Source: Actinomycetes bacterium
Lineage (GTDB): Bacteria > Actinomycetota > Acidimicrobiia > Acidimicrobiales > SZUA-35
Length of the DNA: 7,885 bases
Assembly: GCA_024227975.1 (NCBI GenBank)
Contig: JAAETV010000708.1
Coordinates: 1-7,885, forward strand
Direction: 5' to 3'
Part shown: positions 1 through 5,704 of the stretch, one piece after another
Layout of the letters: each line of letters opens with the position of its first letter
Numbering within the stretch: the stretch's first letter is position 1
Notes under the pieces: model-generated
Databases searched by the model: none
What the model was told of the DNA's origin: nothing
Seen by the model: only the letters and a program-made list of their open reading frames with translations
Made by a program: the position numbers and the translations under genes

Positions 1-570
1 ACGGACCGGATCGGCGACGTCGGTGAGGGTTGGCGAGTCTCGCTCACCACCCTGATGAATGAGCGGAGTGTCATCGGTACCGGGGGTGCACCCAAGCGGG
101 GCTCGGGTCCCATTGCCGCCCTGGTCGCGGTGTGGAATGGGATGGCCGAGAGCGACAAGACGGCGGTACGGCGAGATGAGCTGATGTCATTGTGGATCGA
201 GGCCGAGACCTTGCGCCTGACCAATATGCGGGCCGGTGCCAACCGGCGGGTCGGTAACCCAGGGCCGGAGGGCTCGGTGGCCAAGCTGGCCTATTCGAAT
301 CTCAACAAGGCCATCTTCGAAACCGCGGTGTCGTTTCGGGGTCCAGCTGGACAGATCGGCTATGACTACACTTTCCGCCGGCCCGGGGAACTGTCGGCCA
401 CCGGGATCGAGGCCGGTGTGGCTCACGCCTTCCTGCGGGTCAGGGCCAACTCCATCGAGGGTGGCACCAGCGAGATCATGCGCAACATCCTCGGCGAGCA
501 GGTGCTTGGCCTGCCCGGAGAGCCCAGAGTTGACAAGGAGATTCCCTGGATCGACGTTCCCCGTAGCTAG
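1..570 (+). CDS. Acyl-CoA dehydrogenase, FadE type (3' part only)
   Basis: This is the C-terminal 189 residues of an FAD-dependent acyl-CoA dehydrogenase, which introduces the alpha-beta double bond into acyl-CoA thioesters in fatty-acid or sterol side-chain oxidation. The frame is open from base 1 (reading TDRIGDVGEGWRVSLTTLMN), so the true start lies outside the window and the ATG at 55 is internal. Family members are about 380-400 residues, so roughly half is seen. The C-terminal signature SIEGGTSEIMRNILGEQVLG followed by LPGEP is typical of actinobacterial FadE proteins. The usual MCAD-type catalytic Glu position in this motif appears to be Gly. The Glu encoded at 61-63 (LMNER) aligns by eye with the alternative catalytic Glu of isovaleryl-CoA dehydrogenase; that is inference. 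The gene ends at TAG 568-570 and converges on the cyclase gene 24 bp away. Substrate is unknown. Confidence 0.93.
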   Translation, partial: TDRIGDVGEGWRVSLTTLMNERSVIGTGGAPKRGSGPIAALVAVWNGMAESDKTAVRRDELMSLWIEAETLRLTNMRAGANRRVGNPGPEGSVAKLAYSNLNKAIFETAVSFRGPAGQIGYDYTFRRPGELSATGIEAGVAHAFLRVRANSIEGGTSEIMRNILGEQVLGLPGEPRVDKEIPWIDVPRS

Positions 571-571
571 T

Positions 572-586
572 GTGCCCCTGGGGCAC
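572..586. terminator. Inverted repeat between convergent genes, possible bidirectional terminator
   Basis: GTGCCCC-T-GGGGCAC is a perfect inverted repeat filling most of the 24-bp gap between the stop codons of the acyl-CoA dehydrogenase and the cyclase. As RNA it would fold as a 6-bp GC-rich stem with a 3-nt loop from either strand. There is no T-tract on either side, so it is not a classical intrinsic terminator. The call rests on position and symmetry. Confidence 0.4.
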
Positions 587-594
587 CTGCACAC

Positions 595-1536
595 TCAGAG
601 CGTGGCTTTGCGCCATAGGACTTCGTAGACGGTCTCGGGGTCGTTGAAGCCTTGGAGGTCGGCCACCATCGGTTCCCCGAAGGAGATGTCGTGGCGTCCG
701 GTTGCGATCTCGTGGACGACGAGGCTGGCCAGAATCTGACCTCCGGTTGCCAGGTTGGCTACCCGGGCCGCAAGGTTCACGTGCCGACCGAAGAGGTCCC
801 CGGTCTGGTCGACGATGGCTTCACCGGTGTGGACCCCCATCCTGACCCGCAGGTTTGGACCCTCGTCAGCTTCGACCGCCTGCTGGACCCGGCTGGCGAA
901 ACGAATGGCTCGCCGCACGCTGGGGAAGGTCAACATGAAGCCGTCCCCGATTGACTTGACCTCCCGGCCCCCACATCGAGTCAGTTCAGAGCGGAACACC
1001 TGATTGTGCTCGTCGAGCAGCCGGAACCACTCCCGATCACCCATGTCGGTTGCCCGCTGGGTCGACCCCTCTATGTCGGAGAAGACGATGGAGATCGTCT
1101 CCCCATCGAATACCTCGGCCCCGAGGCTGGCGATGTTGGTTGACATGGTGTCGGCTACCACATCAATCGAGGTCTGACCGATGCCGCTGCTCTTGCTGAT
1201 GGTGGTTGTCCTCGGAGAGCCAGGACCTACCCCCCTCCCTCTCATTTCGATTGAGAGCGATGAGTCGCCGAGGACGACCCTCGAAGTCGGGTCGATGATC
1301 TGAGAGCCAATGAGGGGTGCCCCATTGACGAAGGTGCCGTTTGTCGAGCCGAGGTCGGTGATCTGGACGGCCGGGCCGTGGCGCCGCAGGGTCAGATGCC
1401 GACGAGATACCTCCTCGTCAGCAAGTAGCAGCCCGTCACAATCGCGGCCGATGTCGAGCTCACCTTCGAGTAGCACGGCCAGCGCCTGACGCCCTGGCTG
1501 TCTGACGATGACGATCACGTCTCGCTGTTCGGCCAT
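595..1536 (-). CDS. FHA domain-class III adenylate/guanylate cyclase fusion
   Basis: A 313-residue, apparently soluble protein. Residues about 10-98 form an FHA phosphothreonine-binding domain: GR at 30-31, SRRH at 44-47, DLGSTNGT at 61-68 and NG at 71-72, so the usual pThr-contacting residues are present. Residues about 146-300 form a class III nucleotide cyclase domain. Metal-binding Asp is seen at 154 (FSDIEGST) and 198 (KSIGDG), transition-state Asn254 and Arg258 (VNLAAR), and Lys194 with Asp247, which match an ATP-using cyclase. It should therefore be active and make cAMP. The linker carries a Ser/Thr cluster (TTTISKSS, 110-117), a possible kinase target (inference). No transmembrane segment is seen. 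The ATG at 1534-1536 has no clear Shine-Dalgarno and abuts a small hairpin. It lies 51 bp downstream of the MaoC-like gene, possibly co-transcribed. FHA suggests control by a Ser/Thr kinase not in this window. Confidence 0.93.
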   Translation of the reverse strand: MAEQRDVIVIVRQPGRQALAVLLEGELDIGRDCDGLLLADEEVSRRHLTLRRHGPAVQITDLGSTNGTFVNGAPLIGSQIIDPTSRVVLGDSSLSIEMRGRGVGPGSPRTTTISKSSGIGQTSIDVVADTMSTNIASLGAEVFDGETISIVFSDIEGSTQRATDMGDREWFRLLDEHNQVFRSELTRCGGREVKSIGDGFMLTFPSVRRAIRFASRVQQAVEADEGPNLRVRMGVHTGEAIVDQTGDLFGRHVNLAARVANLATGGQILASLVVHEIATGRHDISFGEPMVADLQGFNDPETVYEVLWRKATL

Positions 1537-1552
1537 AGGGCAAGCATGCCCT
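1537..1552 (-). promoter_or_regulatory. Hairpin abutting the cyclase start codon
   Basis: On the minus strand AGGGCA-TGCT-TGCCCT is a perfect 6-bp stem with a 4-nt loop that ends at the base immediately before the cyclase ATG. It covers the place where a ribosome binding site would lie, and no good Shine-Dalgarno is otherwise visible. A role in limiting translation is inference from position. Confidence 0.35.
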
Positions 1553-1587
1553 GCCCGAAGGGACTTGGGCCACTGCGCCTGGCCTTC

Positions 1588-2460
1588 TCATGATGATCTG
1601 ATGGGTTCGGGCATTGTCGTGCCCCGGGGGCGGAAGATGGTGTGGTGACGGATGAGGGCCAGCTCCCCATCGATGTTGCCGCTGACCAGCCCGTCGAGGA
1701 CCTGGTACCAGTGGTCGTTTCGGGCGTAGGCGTCGACGAAGCGGGCTCCCACGGTGATGTCCTGGCCGGGTCGGGGTATGGCCCGATGCTGGATCTGGCT
1801 ACGGACATGGATGGTGGGGCCGTAGGTGAAGTTGTGGCGGGTCAGCGGGGCCATCCTCCCGGCCAGGTAATGGGGGGGTATGGGTACCGCCGTGGGTCCC
1901 GGCCCCTGGTGGCGCTGATCGTCGATGTCGAGGCCGAGGTCGTCGGTGATCAGACGACGGGCGGCCTCGGCCGTCACATGGACCCGCAGGGGGTGCAGGG
2001 GCTCATGGAAGGGAATGGTGGTCAGGTCATAGGTGGGGCGGACCGCAGGCGGATCGACTCCCGGGGTCGGCGGGGGCGGATCGAGTTGGCTGGCCCAGGG
2101 GGCAGGACCGAGCCCGGCCTCACCGTCGAGCACGACTCGCTCTCCCCCTTGGCCTCGACCAATGCACTCGACCGGCCACGGTCCATCGGCCCCAGGGGCG
2201 GGATCGGAGACCGTGGTTGTCAGCTCTTCGCCGGCGAAGAGGGGGCGACGAAGGGAGAAATCGACCCAGCCGGAGGCGAGCCAGCTGTGGCCCAGGGCCT
2301 TGGCGATGGTATGGGCCGCCCAGCCGTAGGTCCTGACTCCGGCCACCAGGGCACCGGCATAACCGGCGTCGTCGGCTCCTTCGGCGTCATGAATCGGGTT
2401 GGGGATACCGGTTGGCGGGGGATCGGGGGTGGCTACCCGCTTCTCGACGACAATGCTCAT
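1588..2460 (-). CDS. MaoC-like double-hotdog protein, probable non-canonical dehydratase/binding protein
   Basis: A 290-residue cytosolic protein with two hotdog-like halves. The N-terminal half carries NPIHDAEGADDAGYAGALVAG (residues 21-41), the MaoC/hydratase-2 signature region, then a segment ending in RRPLFAGEEL typical of hotdog strand-helix packing. The C-terminal half (about 205-283) reads NFTYGPTIHVRSQIQH and later HHTIFRP, a second hotdog. In (R)-specific enoyl-CoA hydratases the catalytic Asp lies five residues before the signature His. Here that His is His24 and position 19 is Ile, so hydratase activity is doubtful. It resembles an actinobacterial uncharacterised family with N-x-IHDD near the N terminus (recalled, not searched). 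The ATG at 2458-2460 has a strong ribosome site (GGGAGGAG, about 5 nt upstream). It follows the response regulator gene by 55 bp. Ligand and reaction are unknown; an acyl-CoA or fatty-acid role is plausible. Confidence 0.8.
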   Translation of the reverse strand: MSIVVEKRVATPDPPPTGIPNPIHDAEGADDAGYAGALVAGVRTYGWAAHTIAKALGHSWLASGWVDFSLRRPLFAGEELTTTVSDPAPGADGPWPVECIGRGQGGERVVLDGEAGLGPAPWASQLDPPPPTPGVDPPAVRPTYDLTTIPFHEPLHPLRVHVTAEAARRLITDDLGLDIDDQRHQGPGPTAVPIPPHYLAGRMAPLTRHNFTYGPTIHVRSQIQHRAIPRPGQDITVGARFVDAYARNDHWYQVLDGLVSGNIDGELALIRHHTIFRPRGTTMPEPIRSS

Positions 2461-2477
2461 GGATCTCCTCCCTCACC
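2461..2477 (-). promoter_or_regulatory. Strong ribosome binding site of the MaoC-like gene
   Basis: The minus strand reads GGTGAGGGAGGAGATCC directly before the ATG at 2460. GGAGGAG is a near-ideal Shine-Dalgarno at good spacing. It is the clearest in the window and fixes the start of the MaoC-like gene. Confidence 0.75.
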
Positions 2478-2515
2478 AGCCAGCTGCTCTTGGCCCGAAG
2501 GGGGCCCGACGAGGC

Positions 2516-3148
2516 CTAGACGATACGGCGGTCGGCGGCCCAGCGGGCTAGTTCGTTGCGGTTGGATAGTTGTAGCTTGCGGAGGACCGATGAGGCGTGG
2601 GTCTCGACGGTCTTGATGGAGATGGTGAGTCGGCGGGCGATCTCTTTGTAGGCGTAGCCTCGGGCCAGGAGCCGCATGACCTCTTGCTCGCGCCCGGTCA
2701 GCTGGTCCAGCTCGGGGTCGGCGGGGGCGTCCAGGTCGGCTGAGAAGGCATCGAGAACGAAGCCGGCCAGGCGGGGCGAGAACACGGCATCGCCCTCGTG
2801 GATCCGCTGGACGGCATCGAGGAGCTCGGCCCCGTCGATCGTCTTTGTCACATAGCCCCGGGCTCCGGTCCTGATCACCTCGATCACGTCTTCGGCTGCG
2901 TCTGAGACCGACAGGGCCAGGAACTTGGTCGTCACTCCCCGATCGACTACCCCTCGGATCACGGCCGAGGCGTTGCCTCCTGGCAGGTGAACGTCGCACA
3001 CGACGACGTCGGGCTTGGTCGACACGATGGCATCGACAGCATCTCCGACATCACCGGCTTCGGCCACGATGGAGACATGGCCTTCGAGCTCGGCCCGGAC
3101 CCCGGCTCGAACTACGGCATGGTCATCAACCAGCACTACCCGGATCAT
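2516..3148 (-). CDS. NarL/LuxR-family response regulator
   Basis: A 210-residue two-component response regulator. Residues 1-120 are a receiver domain with the acidic pair Asp8-Asp9, phosphoacceptor Asp52 (VVCDVHLPGG), Ser80 in the switch position and Lys102 (YVTK), all intact. Residues about 148-207 are a LuxR-type helix-turn-helix: LTGREQEVMRLLARG followed by YKEIARRLTISIKTVETHAS. It should bind DNA as a dimer after phosphorylation by the kinase encoded just upstream. The start ATG overlaps the kinase stop codon (ATGA, 3145-3148), showing translational coupling, and GAGGGAG gives a ribosome site about 6 nt before it. Targets cannot be read directly; the divergent region at 4390-4522 contains repeated half-sites that could be its operator (inference). 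The MaoC-like gene follows after 55 bp. Confidence 0.96.
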   Translation of the reverse strand: MIRVVLVDDHAVVRAGVRAELEGHVSIVAEAGDVGDAVDAIVSTKPDVVVCDVHLPGGNASAVIRGVVDRGVTTKFLALSVSDAAEDVIEVIRTGARGYVTKTIDGAELLDAVQRIHEGDAVFSPRLAGFVLDAFSADLDAPADPELDQLTGREQEVMRLLARGYAYKEIARRLTISIKTVETHASSVLRKLQLSNRNELARWAADRRIV

Positions 3149-4389
3149 GATTGCTCCCTCTCATCGGTGATCGGCATGACCAGCTCGACCTCAGTTCCGT
3201 GCCCGGGCTGGCTGTGAACAGTAGCGGTTCCACCAGCCCGACTCATCCGGCCAACGATCGATTCGGCGATCCCCTTGCGATCGGCGGCGGTGTCGTCGGG
3301 GTCGAACCCATTTCCGGTGTCTCGGACGAAGATCTCGATCCGACCGTCGAGCCGCTCAGCGAACACATCGACCCGCTTGGTCTCAGCATGTTTGGCCGCG
3401 TTGACGGCCGCCTCTCGGGTGGCTGCCACCAGTGGTTCGATTGAGGCCGTAGGCAGATCATGGTTGTCGCCGACCGTGATGATCTTGACCGGCACCCCGT
3501 GGGCCGCATCGACTTCGGCCCCCATCTCGTCCAGCACCGTCCCCAGCCGGCTCATGCCAGCCTCGCTCTGGCTCGACGGCTTATGGTAGAGCCAGGTCCG
3601 CAGCTCCCGCTCCTGCTGGCGAGCCAGCTGGGCGGTGCGGACCGGATCTTGGGCGTGACGCTGGATGAGGGCCAGGGTCTGCAGTACCGAGTCGTGGAGG
3701 TGGGCGGCTACCCGGGCCCGCTCGTCGGCCCTGACCCGCTCTTGGCGCTCGTGGTCGAGATCCTGGCCGATTCGGGCCAACGAAGGGGTGGCTACCAGGC
3801 CGATCCCGCCGATAACAGCGATGGCCACAAGCAATATCAACACGGCATCGATCAGGTCGGCCGACATCACGATGAACCCGATCATGCCGCCAACCCCGAC
3901 GACGACCCCGGCCATGATCCTGGCCACCGCCGACAGCCCTGAGCCCCCTGTTCCTTCGATCAGATCATCGGGAGCGCGGTGACGGGTCCAGGCGATGAGG
4001 AACCCGGTCACCACGAACAGGAAGGGGAAGACGAGCTGGTCGACGAATCCGGCGGCCAAGCCACGCAGGCTGAGCAGTATCCCGAGCACGATCATGGCAA
4101 TGGCCAGGTGGCGATGGACCGAGCTGTCACCCTTGGGAACAGGCCGGTAGGGGGAAATCCGGCGGGGCTGACCGATGGCCAGGGCCACCCAGATGACGGC
4201 ATAGAGCACCAGGCCCCACCCCCCGGCAAGAGCCAGGATGGCGAACGCGACCCGTATGACCGTCGGTTGGACCCCGATCTCGCGGCCGATGGCGGCTGCT
4301 ACGCCACCGATCCAGCGGTCCCGGGGATCGATCCTCGGGATCTGCCAGCGGCTCTGGGGGACAGGAACTGGGGTGGTCACTGATGACAT
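3145..4389 (-). CDS. PspC-domain sensor histidine kinase (HisKA_3 type)
   Basis: A 414-residue membrane sensor kinase. Residues about 20-73 form a PspC domain (DRWIGGVAAAIGREIGV, then a transmembrane helix through about 72). Four further hydrophobic segments lie near 95-113, 119-134, 155-176 and 180-200. A short coiled linker (LDHERQERVRADERARVAAH) leads to the HisKA_3 dimerisation helix with phospho-accepting His232 in LHDSVLQTL. The ATP-binding domain shows Asn330 in EAAVNAAKHAE and DTGNGF at 357-362, and a late G-rich segment near 395. All catalytic elements are present. This PspC-kinase plus LuxR regulator layout is common in actinobacteria and linked to envelope stress. The ATG at 4387-4389 is preceded by GGTGAG, part of a small hairpin. 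The stop overlaps the regulator start by 4 bp. It is transcribed divergently from a second PspC gene. The stimulus is unknown. Confidence 0.95.
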   Translation of the reverse strand: MSSVTTPVPVPQSRWQIPRIDPRDRWIGGVAAAIGREIGVQPTVIRVAFAILALAGGWGLVLYAVIWVALAIGQPRRISPYRPVPKGDSSVHRHLAIAMIVLGILLSLRGLAAGFVDQLVFPFLFVVTGFLIAWTRHRAPDDLIEGTGGSGLSAVARIMAGVVVGVGGMIGFIVMSADLIDAVLILLVAIAVIGGIGLVATPSLARIGQDLDHERQERVRADERARVAAHLHDSVLQTLALIQRHAQDPVRTAQLARQQERELRTWLYHKPSSQSEAGMSRLGTVLDEMGAEVDAAHGVPVKIITVGDNHDLPTASIEPLVAATREAAVNAAKHAETKRVDVFAERLDGRIEIFVRDTGNGFDPDDTAADRKGIAESIVGRMSRAGGTATVHSQPGHGTEVELVMPITDEREQS

Positions 4390-4392
4390 ACT

Positions 4393-4405
4393 CTCACCAA
4401 GTGAG
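4393..4405 (-). promoter_or_regulatory. Small hairpin over the sensor-kinase ribosome site
   Basis: On the minus strand CTCAC-TTG-GTGAG forms a 5-bp stem with a 3-nt loop. Its 3' arm contains the GGTGAG Shine-Dalgarno of the kinase gene, four bases from the ATG. It could weaken initiation, but the stem is short and chance occurrence is plausible. Confidence 0.25.
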
Positions 4406-4415
4406 CCCTTGACAC

Positions 4416-4427
4416 ATCAGGGGCCGA
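4416..4427 (+). repeat. Direct repeat copy 1 (ATCAGGGGCCGA)
   Basis: First copy of a 12-bp perfect direct repeat. Allowing two mismatches the match extends to 17 bp (4413-4429). It lies 27 bp upstream of the kinase start codon. A partial inverted repeat, CAGGG-GCCGA-CCCTG, overlaps it. Confidence 0.7.
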
Positions 4428-4459
4428 CCCTGGCTCAACCCTGACCGGGGACCCCCCAT

Positions 4460-4471
4460 ATCAGGGGCCGA
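4460..4471 (+). repeat. Direct repeat copy 2 (ATCAGGGGCCGA)
   Basis: Second copy, 44 bp from the first start-to-start and about 50 bp upstream of the PspC/toastrack start codon. It runs into CCGATCGG, an 8-bp palindrome. Candidate operator half of the divergent region. Confidence 0.7.
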
Positions 4472-4522
4472 TCGGGGCCAAGCCCGATACCGCATGCCAC
4501 GTCGTTGCCTGATGATGTAACT

Positions 4523-5704
4523 ATGACTGATGAACCCTTCACCCCTGATCCGAATGACTCCGGCGACCCCCCGCCCTCGCTCGACGATCTCATTCCCCCA
4601 AGCGGAGATACGCCCCCTTCTTCCGAGGACACACCGCCAGCCACTCCGCCGCCGCCGCCTCCCCACCAAGTGGGTTCCAGGCGGCTGGTTCGCGATCCCT
4701 ACAGCCGGCTCGGTGGTGTTGCCTCGGGGGTGGCGACCCACTATGGCTTCGATGTCTCCATCGTACGGATCATGTTCATACTGGTGGCGTTCGGAACCGG
4801 GTTCGGCTTCCTGGCCTACCTCCTGGCTTGGCTGATCATTCCCCGGGCCGACTACTGGCCGCCCGCCGGGGCCAGAACCACCTCCCGCTCCCTCTCGCGC
4901 CGTGATCTCGGGCTGGGGTTGGCCGCTGGTGGTCTTCTCCTCGCCCTCGCCTTTGGAGGAGGGTCAACCGGGAGCTTCCTCGTTCCCGTGATCCTGGTCG
5001 GGGGCGGTGTGTGGCTCCTAGTCCAGATCCCGACCAACGGATCCGTGGCCGGCGTCGCATCGGCTGGTGCCGCACCGGTTGGTGCGACGCCGGGTGGGAG
5101 TGGTGCCGTGCCGGGTGGTGCTGGACCGGTCAGCGGGCCGGTGGTGTCAACGACCGGAGCCCCTCCTCCCCCTCCCCCTCCCTTTGCCTACGCTGCCCCC
5201 AGTCCTCCGGGACCCCCGGTTCCGCCCCGCTCGTCAGGCCGCCGGTTCGGCATCGCACTGATCGTCATCGCAGGGATCCTGGCCCTGCTGGTCATCCCCC
5301 TGCTGGCTCTCGTTGGTCTGGTGGTCTTCGGCATCTCCCATGAGATCATCGACGAACGTGTCGACATCACCCTGACCCCGACCTCGGTCGAGGAGCTCCC
5401 CATTGATATTGAGCACGATGTGGCCGAGATCGTCGTCGACCTGACCGGACTGACCCCTGAGGAGCTTGGGACCCTCGACGATCCGGCCACCATCGATATC
5501 AGGGCTGATGTCGGCTCGATCCGGGTGATCGTCCCCGACGACCTGGCCGTCTCGGTCGATGCCGAATCGGATCTGGGTGAGGTATCGGTCTTCAACGACA
5601 GTGACAGCGGGATCAGCAATGACGTCACCTCGACCGTCGAAGATCCCGACCTGGAGATCGACCTCAACCTGGATATTGGTGAGATCGACGTTGTTCGGGG
5701 CTGA
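4523..5704 (+). CDS. PspC domain-LiaF/toastrack membrane protein
   Basis: A 393-residue protein of an envelope-stress type. Residues 1-50 are Pro- and Asp-rich and likely cytosolic. Residues about 53-108 form a PspC domain (DPYSRLGGVASGVATHYGFD, then a long hydrophobic helix to LIIPR). Two more membrane segments follow at about 129-146 and 151-169. A Gly/Ala/Pro linker (170-240) includes seven consecutive prolines at 214-220. Another long membrane helix spans about 243-271. The C-terminal 120 residues have short beta repeats (IDIRADVGSIRVIVPDD and later LEIDLNLDIGEIDVV) of the LiaF/toastrack kind, predicted outside the membrane. I chose ATG 4523; an in-frame TTG at 4505 would add six residues. 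Neither has a Shine-Dalgarno. It diverges from the PspC-kinase/regulator pair and is probably its partner or target (inference). Its last 41 bp overlap the convergent patatin gene. Confidence 0.9.
   Translation: MTDEPFTPDPNDSGDPPPSLDDLIPPSGDTPPSSEDTPPATPPPPPPHQVGSRRLVRDPYSRLGGVASGVATHYGFDVSIVRIMFILVAFGTGFGFLAYLLAWLIIPRADYWPPAGARTTSRSLSRRDLGLGLAAGGLLLALAFGGGSTGSFLVPVILVGGGVWLLVQIPTNGSVAGVASAGAAPVGATPGGSGAVPGGAGPVSGPVVSTTGAPPPPPPPFAYAAPSPPGPPVPPRSSGRRFGIALIVIAGILALLVIPLLALVGLVVFGISHEIIDERVDITLTPTSVEELPIDIEHDVAEIVVDLTGLTPEELGTLDDPATIDIRADVGSIRVIVPDDLAVSVDAESDLGEVSVFNDSDSGISNDVTSTVEDPDLEIDLNLDIGEIDVVRG
5160..5182 (-). other. G-quadruplex motif in proline-linker codons
   Basis: The + strand has C-runs of 4, 5, 5 and 3 separated by TCCT, T and T. 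The minus strand, which is the template of the PspC gene, therefore has four G-runs with loops of 1, 1 and 4 nt, a canonical G-quadruplex pattern. It encodes the seven-proline stretch, so the motif may simply follow from C-rich proline codons. Confidence 0.6.

Larger units (their letters stand above)
4390..4522. promoter_or_regulatory. Divergent control region between sensor kinase and PspC/toastrack gene
   Basis: These 133 bp should hold the promoters of both divergent genes. A TCAGGG core occurs at 4417-4422 and 4461-4466, with its reverse complement CCCTGA at 4439-4444; the three are exactly 22 bp apart, about two helical turns. The two outer copies sit in a longer direct repeat (ATCAGGGGCCGA). 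No convincing -35/-10 pair was found on either strand. The + strand gene lacks a Shine-Dalgarno. Confidence 0.6.

Noticed and set aside
2492..2506. GGCCC-GAAGG-GGGCC inverted repeat between the regulator and MaoC-like genes as a terminator
   Set aside because: Only a 5-bp stem, no T-tract, and the next gene has its own ribosome site 30 bp on; too weak to call.
1642..2616. Long 324-codon open frame on + opposite the MaoC-like gene
   Set aside because: It is longer than the gene it opposes, but the translation is low-complexity Gly/Asp/Arg-rich with no recognisable domain. The minus frame has a hotdog signature and a strong ribosome site. Long antisense frames are common at this GC content.
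2457..2999. 180-codon open frame on - overlapping the response regulator
   Set aside because: Arg/Pro-rich shadow frame inside a gene with clear receiver and LuxR domains; no family resemblance.
3460..3942. 160-codon open frame on + opposite the sensor kinase
   Set aside because: No domain and His/Asp/Pro-rich composition typical of the complement of a real gene.
4409..4414. Exact TTGACA (-35 consensus) on + in the divergent region
   Set aside because: No -10-like hexamer lies 16-18 bp downstream, and it is over 100 bp from the start codon of the + strand gene.
4505..4522. TTG at 4505 as start of the PspC/toastrack gene
   Set aside because: It has no better ribosome site than the in-frame ATG at 4523 and adds only six residues before the disordered N terminus, so the ATG is preferred. 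It cannot be excluded.
5041..5150. Gly/Ala/Pro-rich linker of the PspC protein as a tandem repeat array
   Set aside because: Motifs such as GAxP and PGG recur only loosely and the DNA units differ in length and sequence, so it is low complexity, not an ordered repeat.
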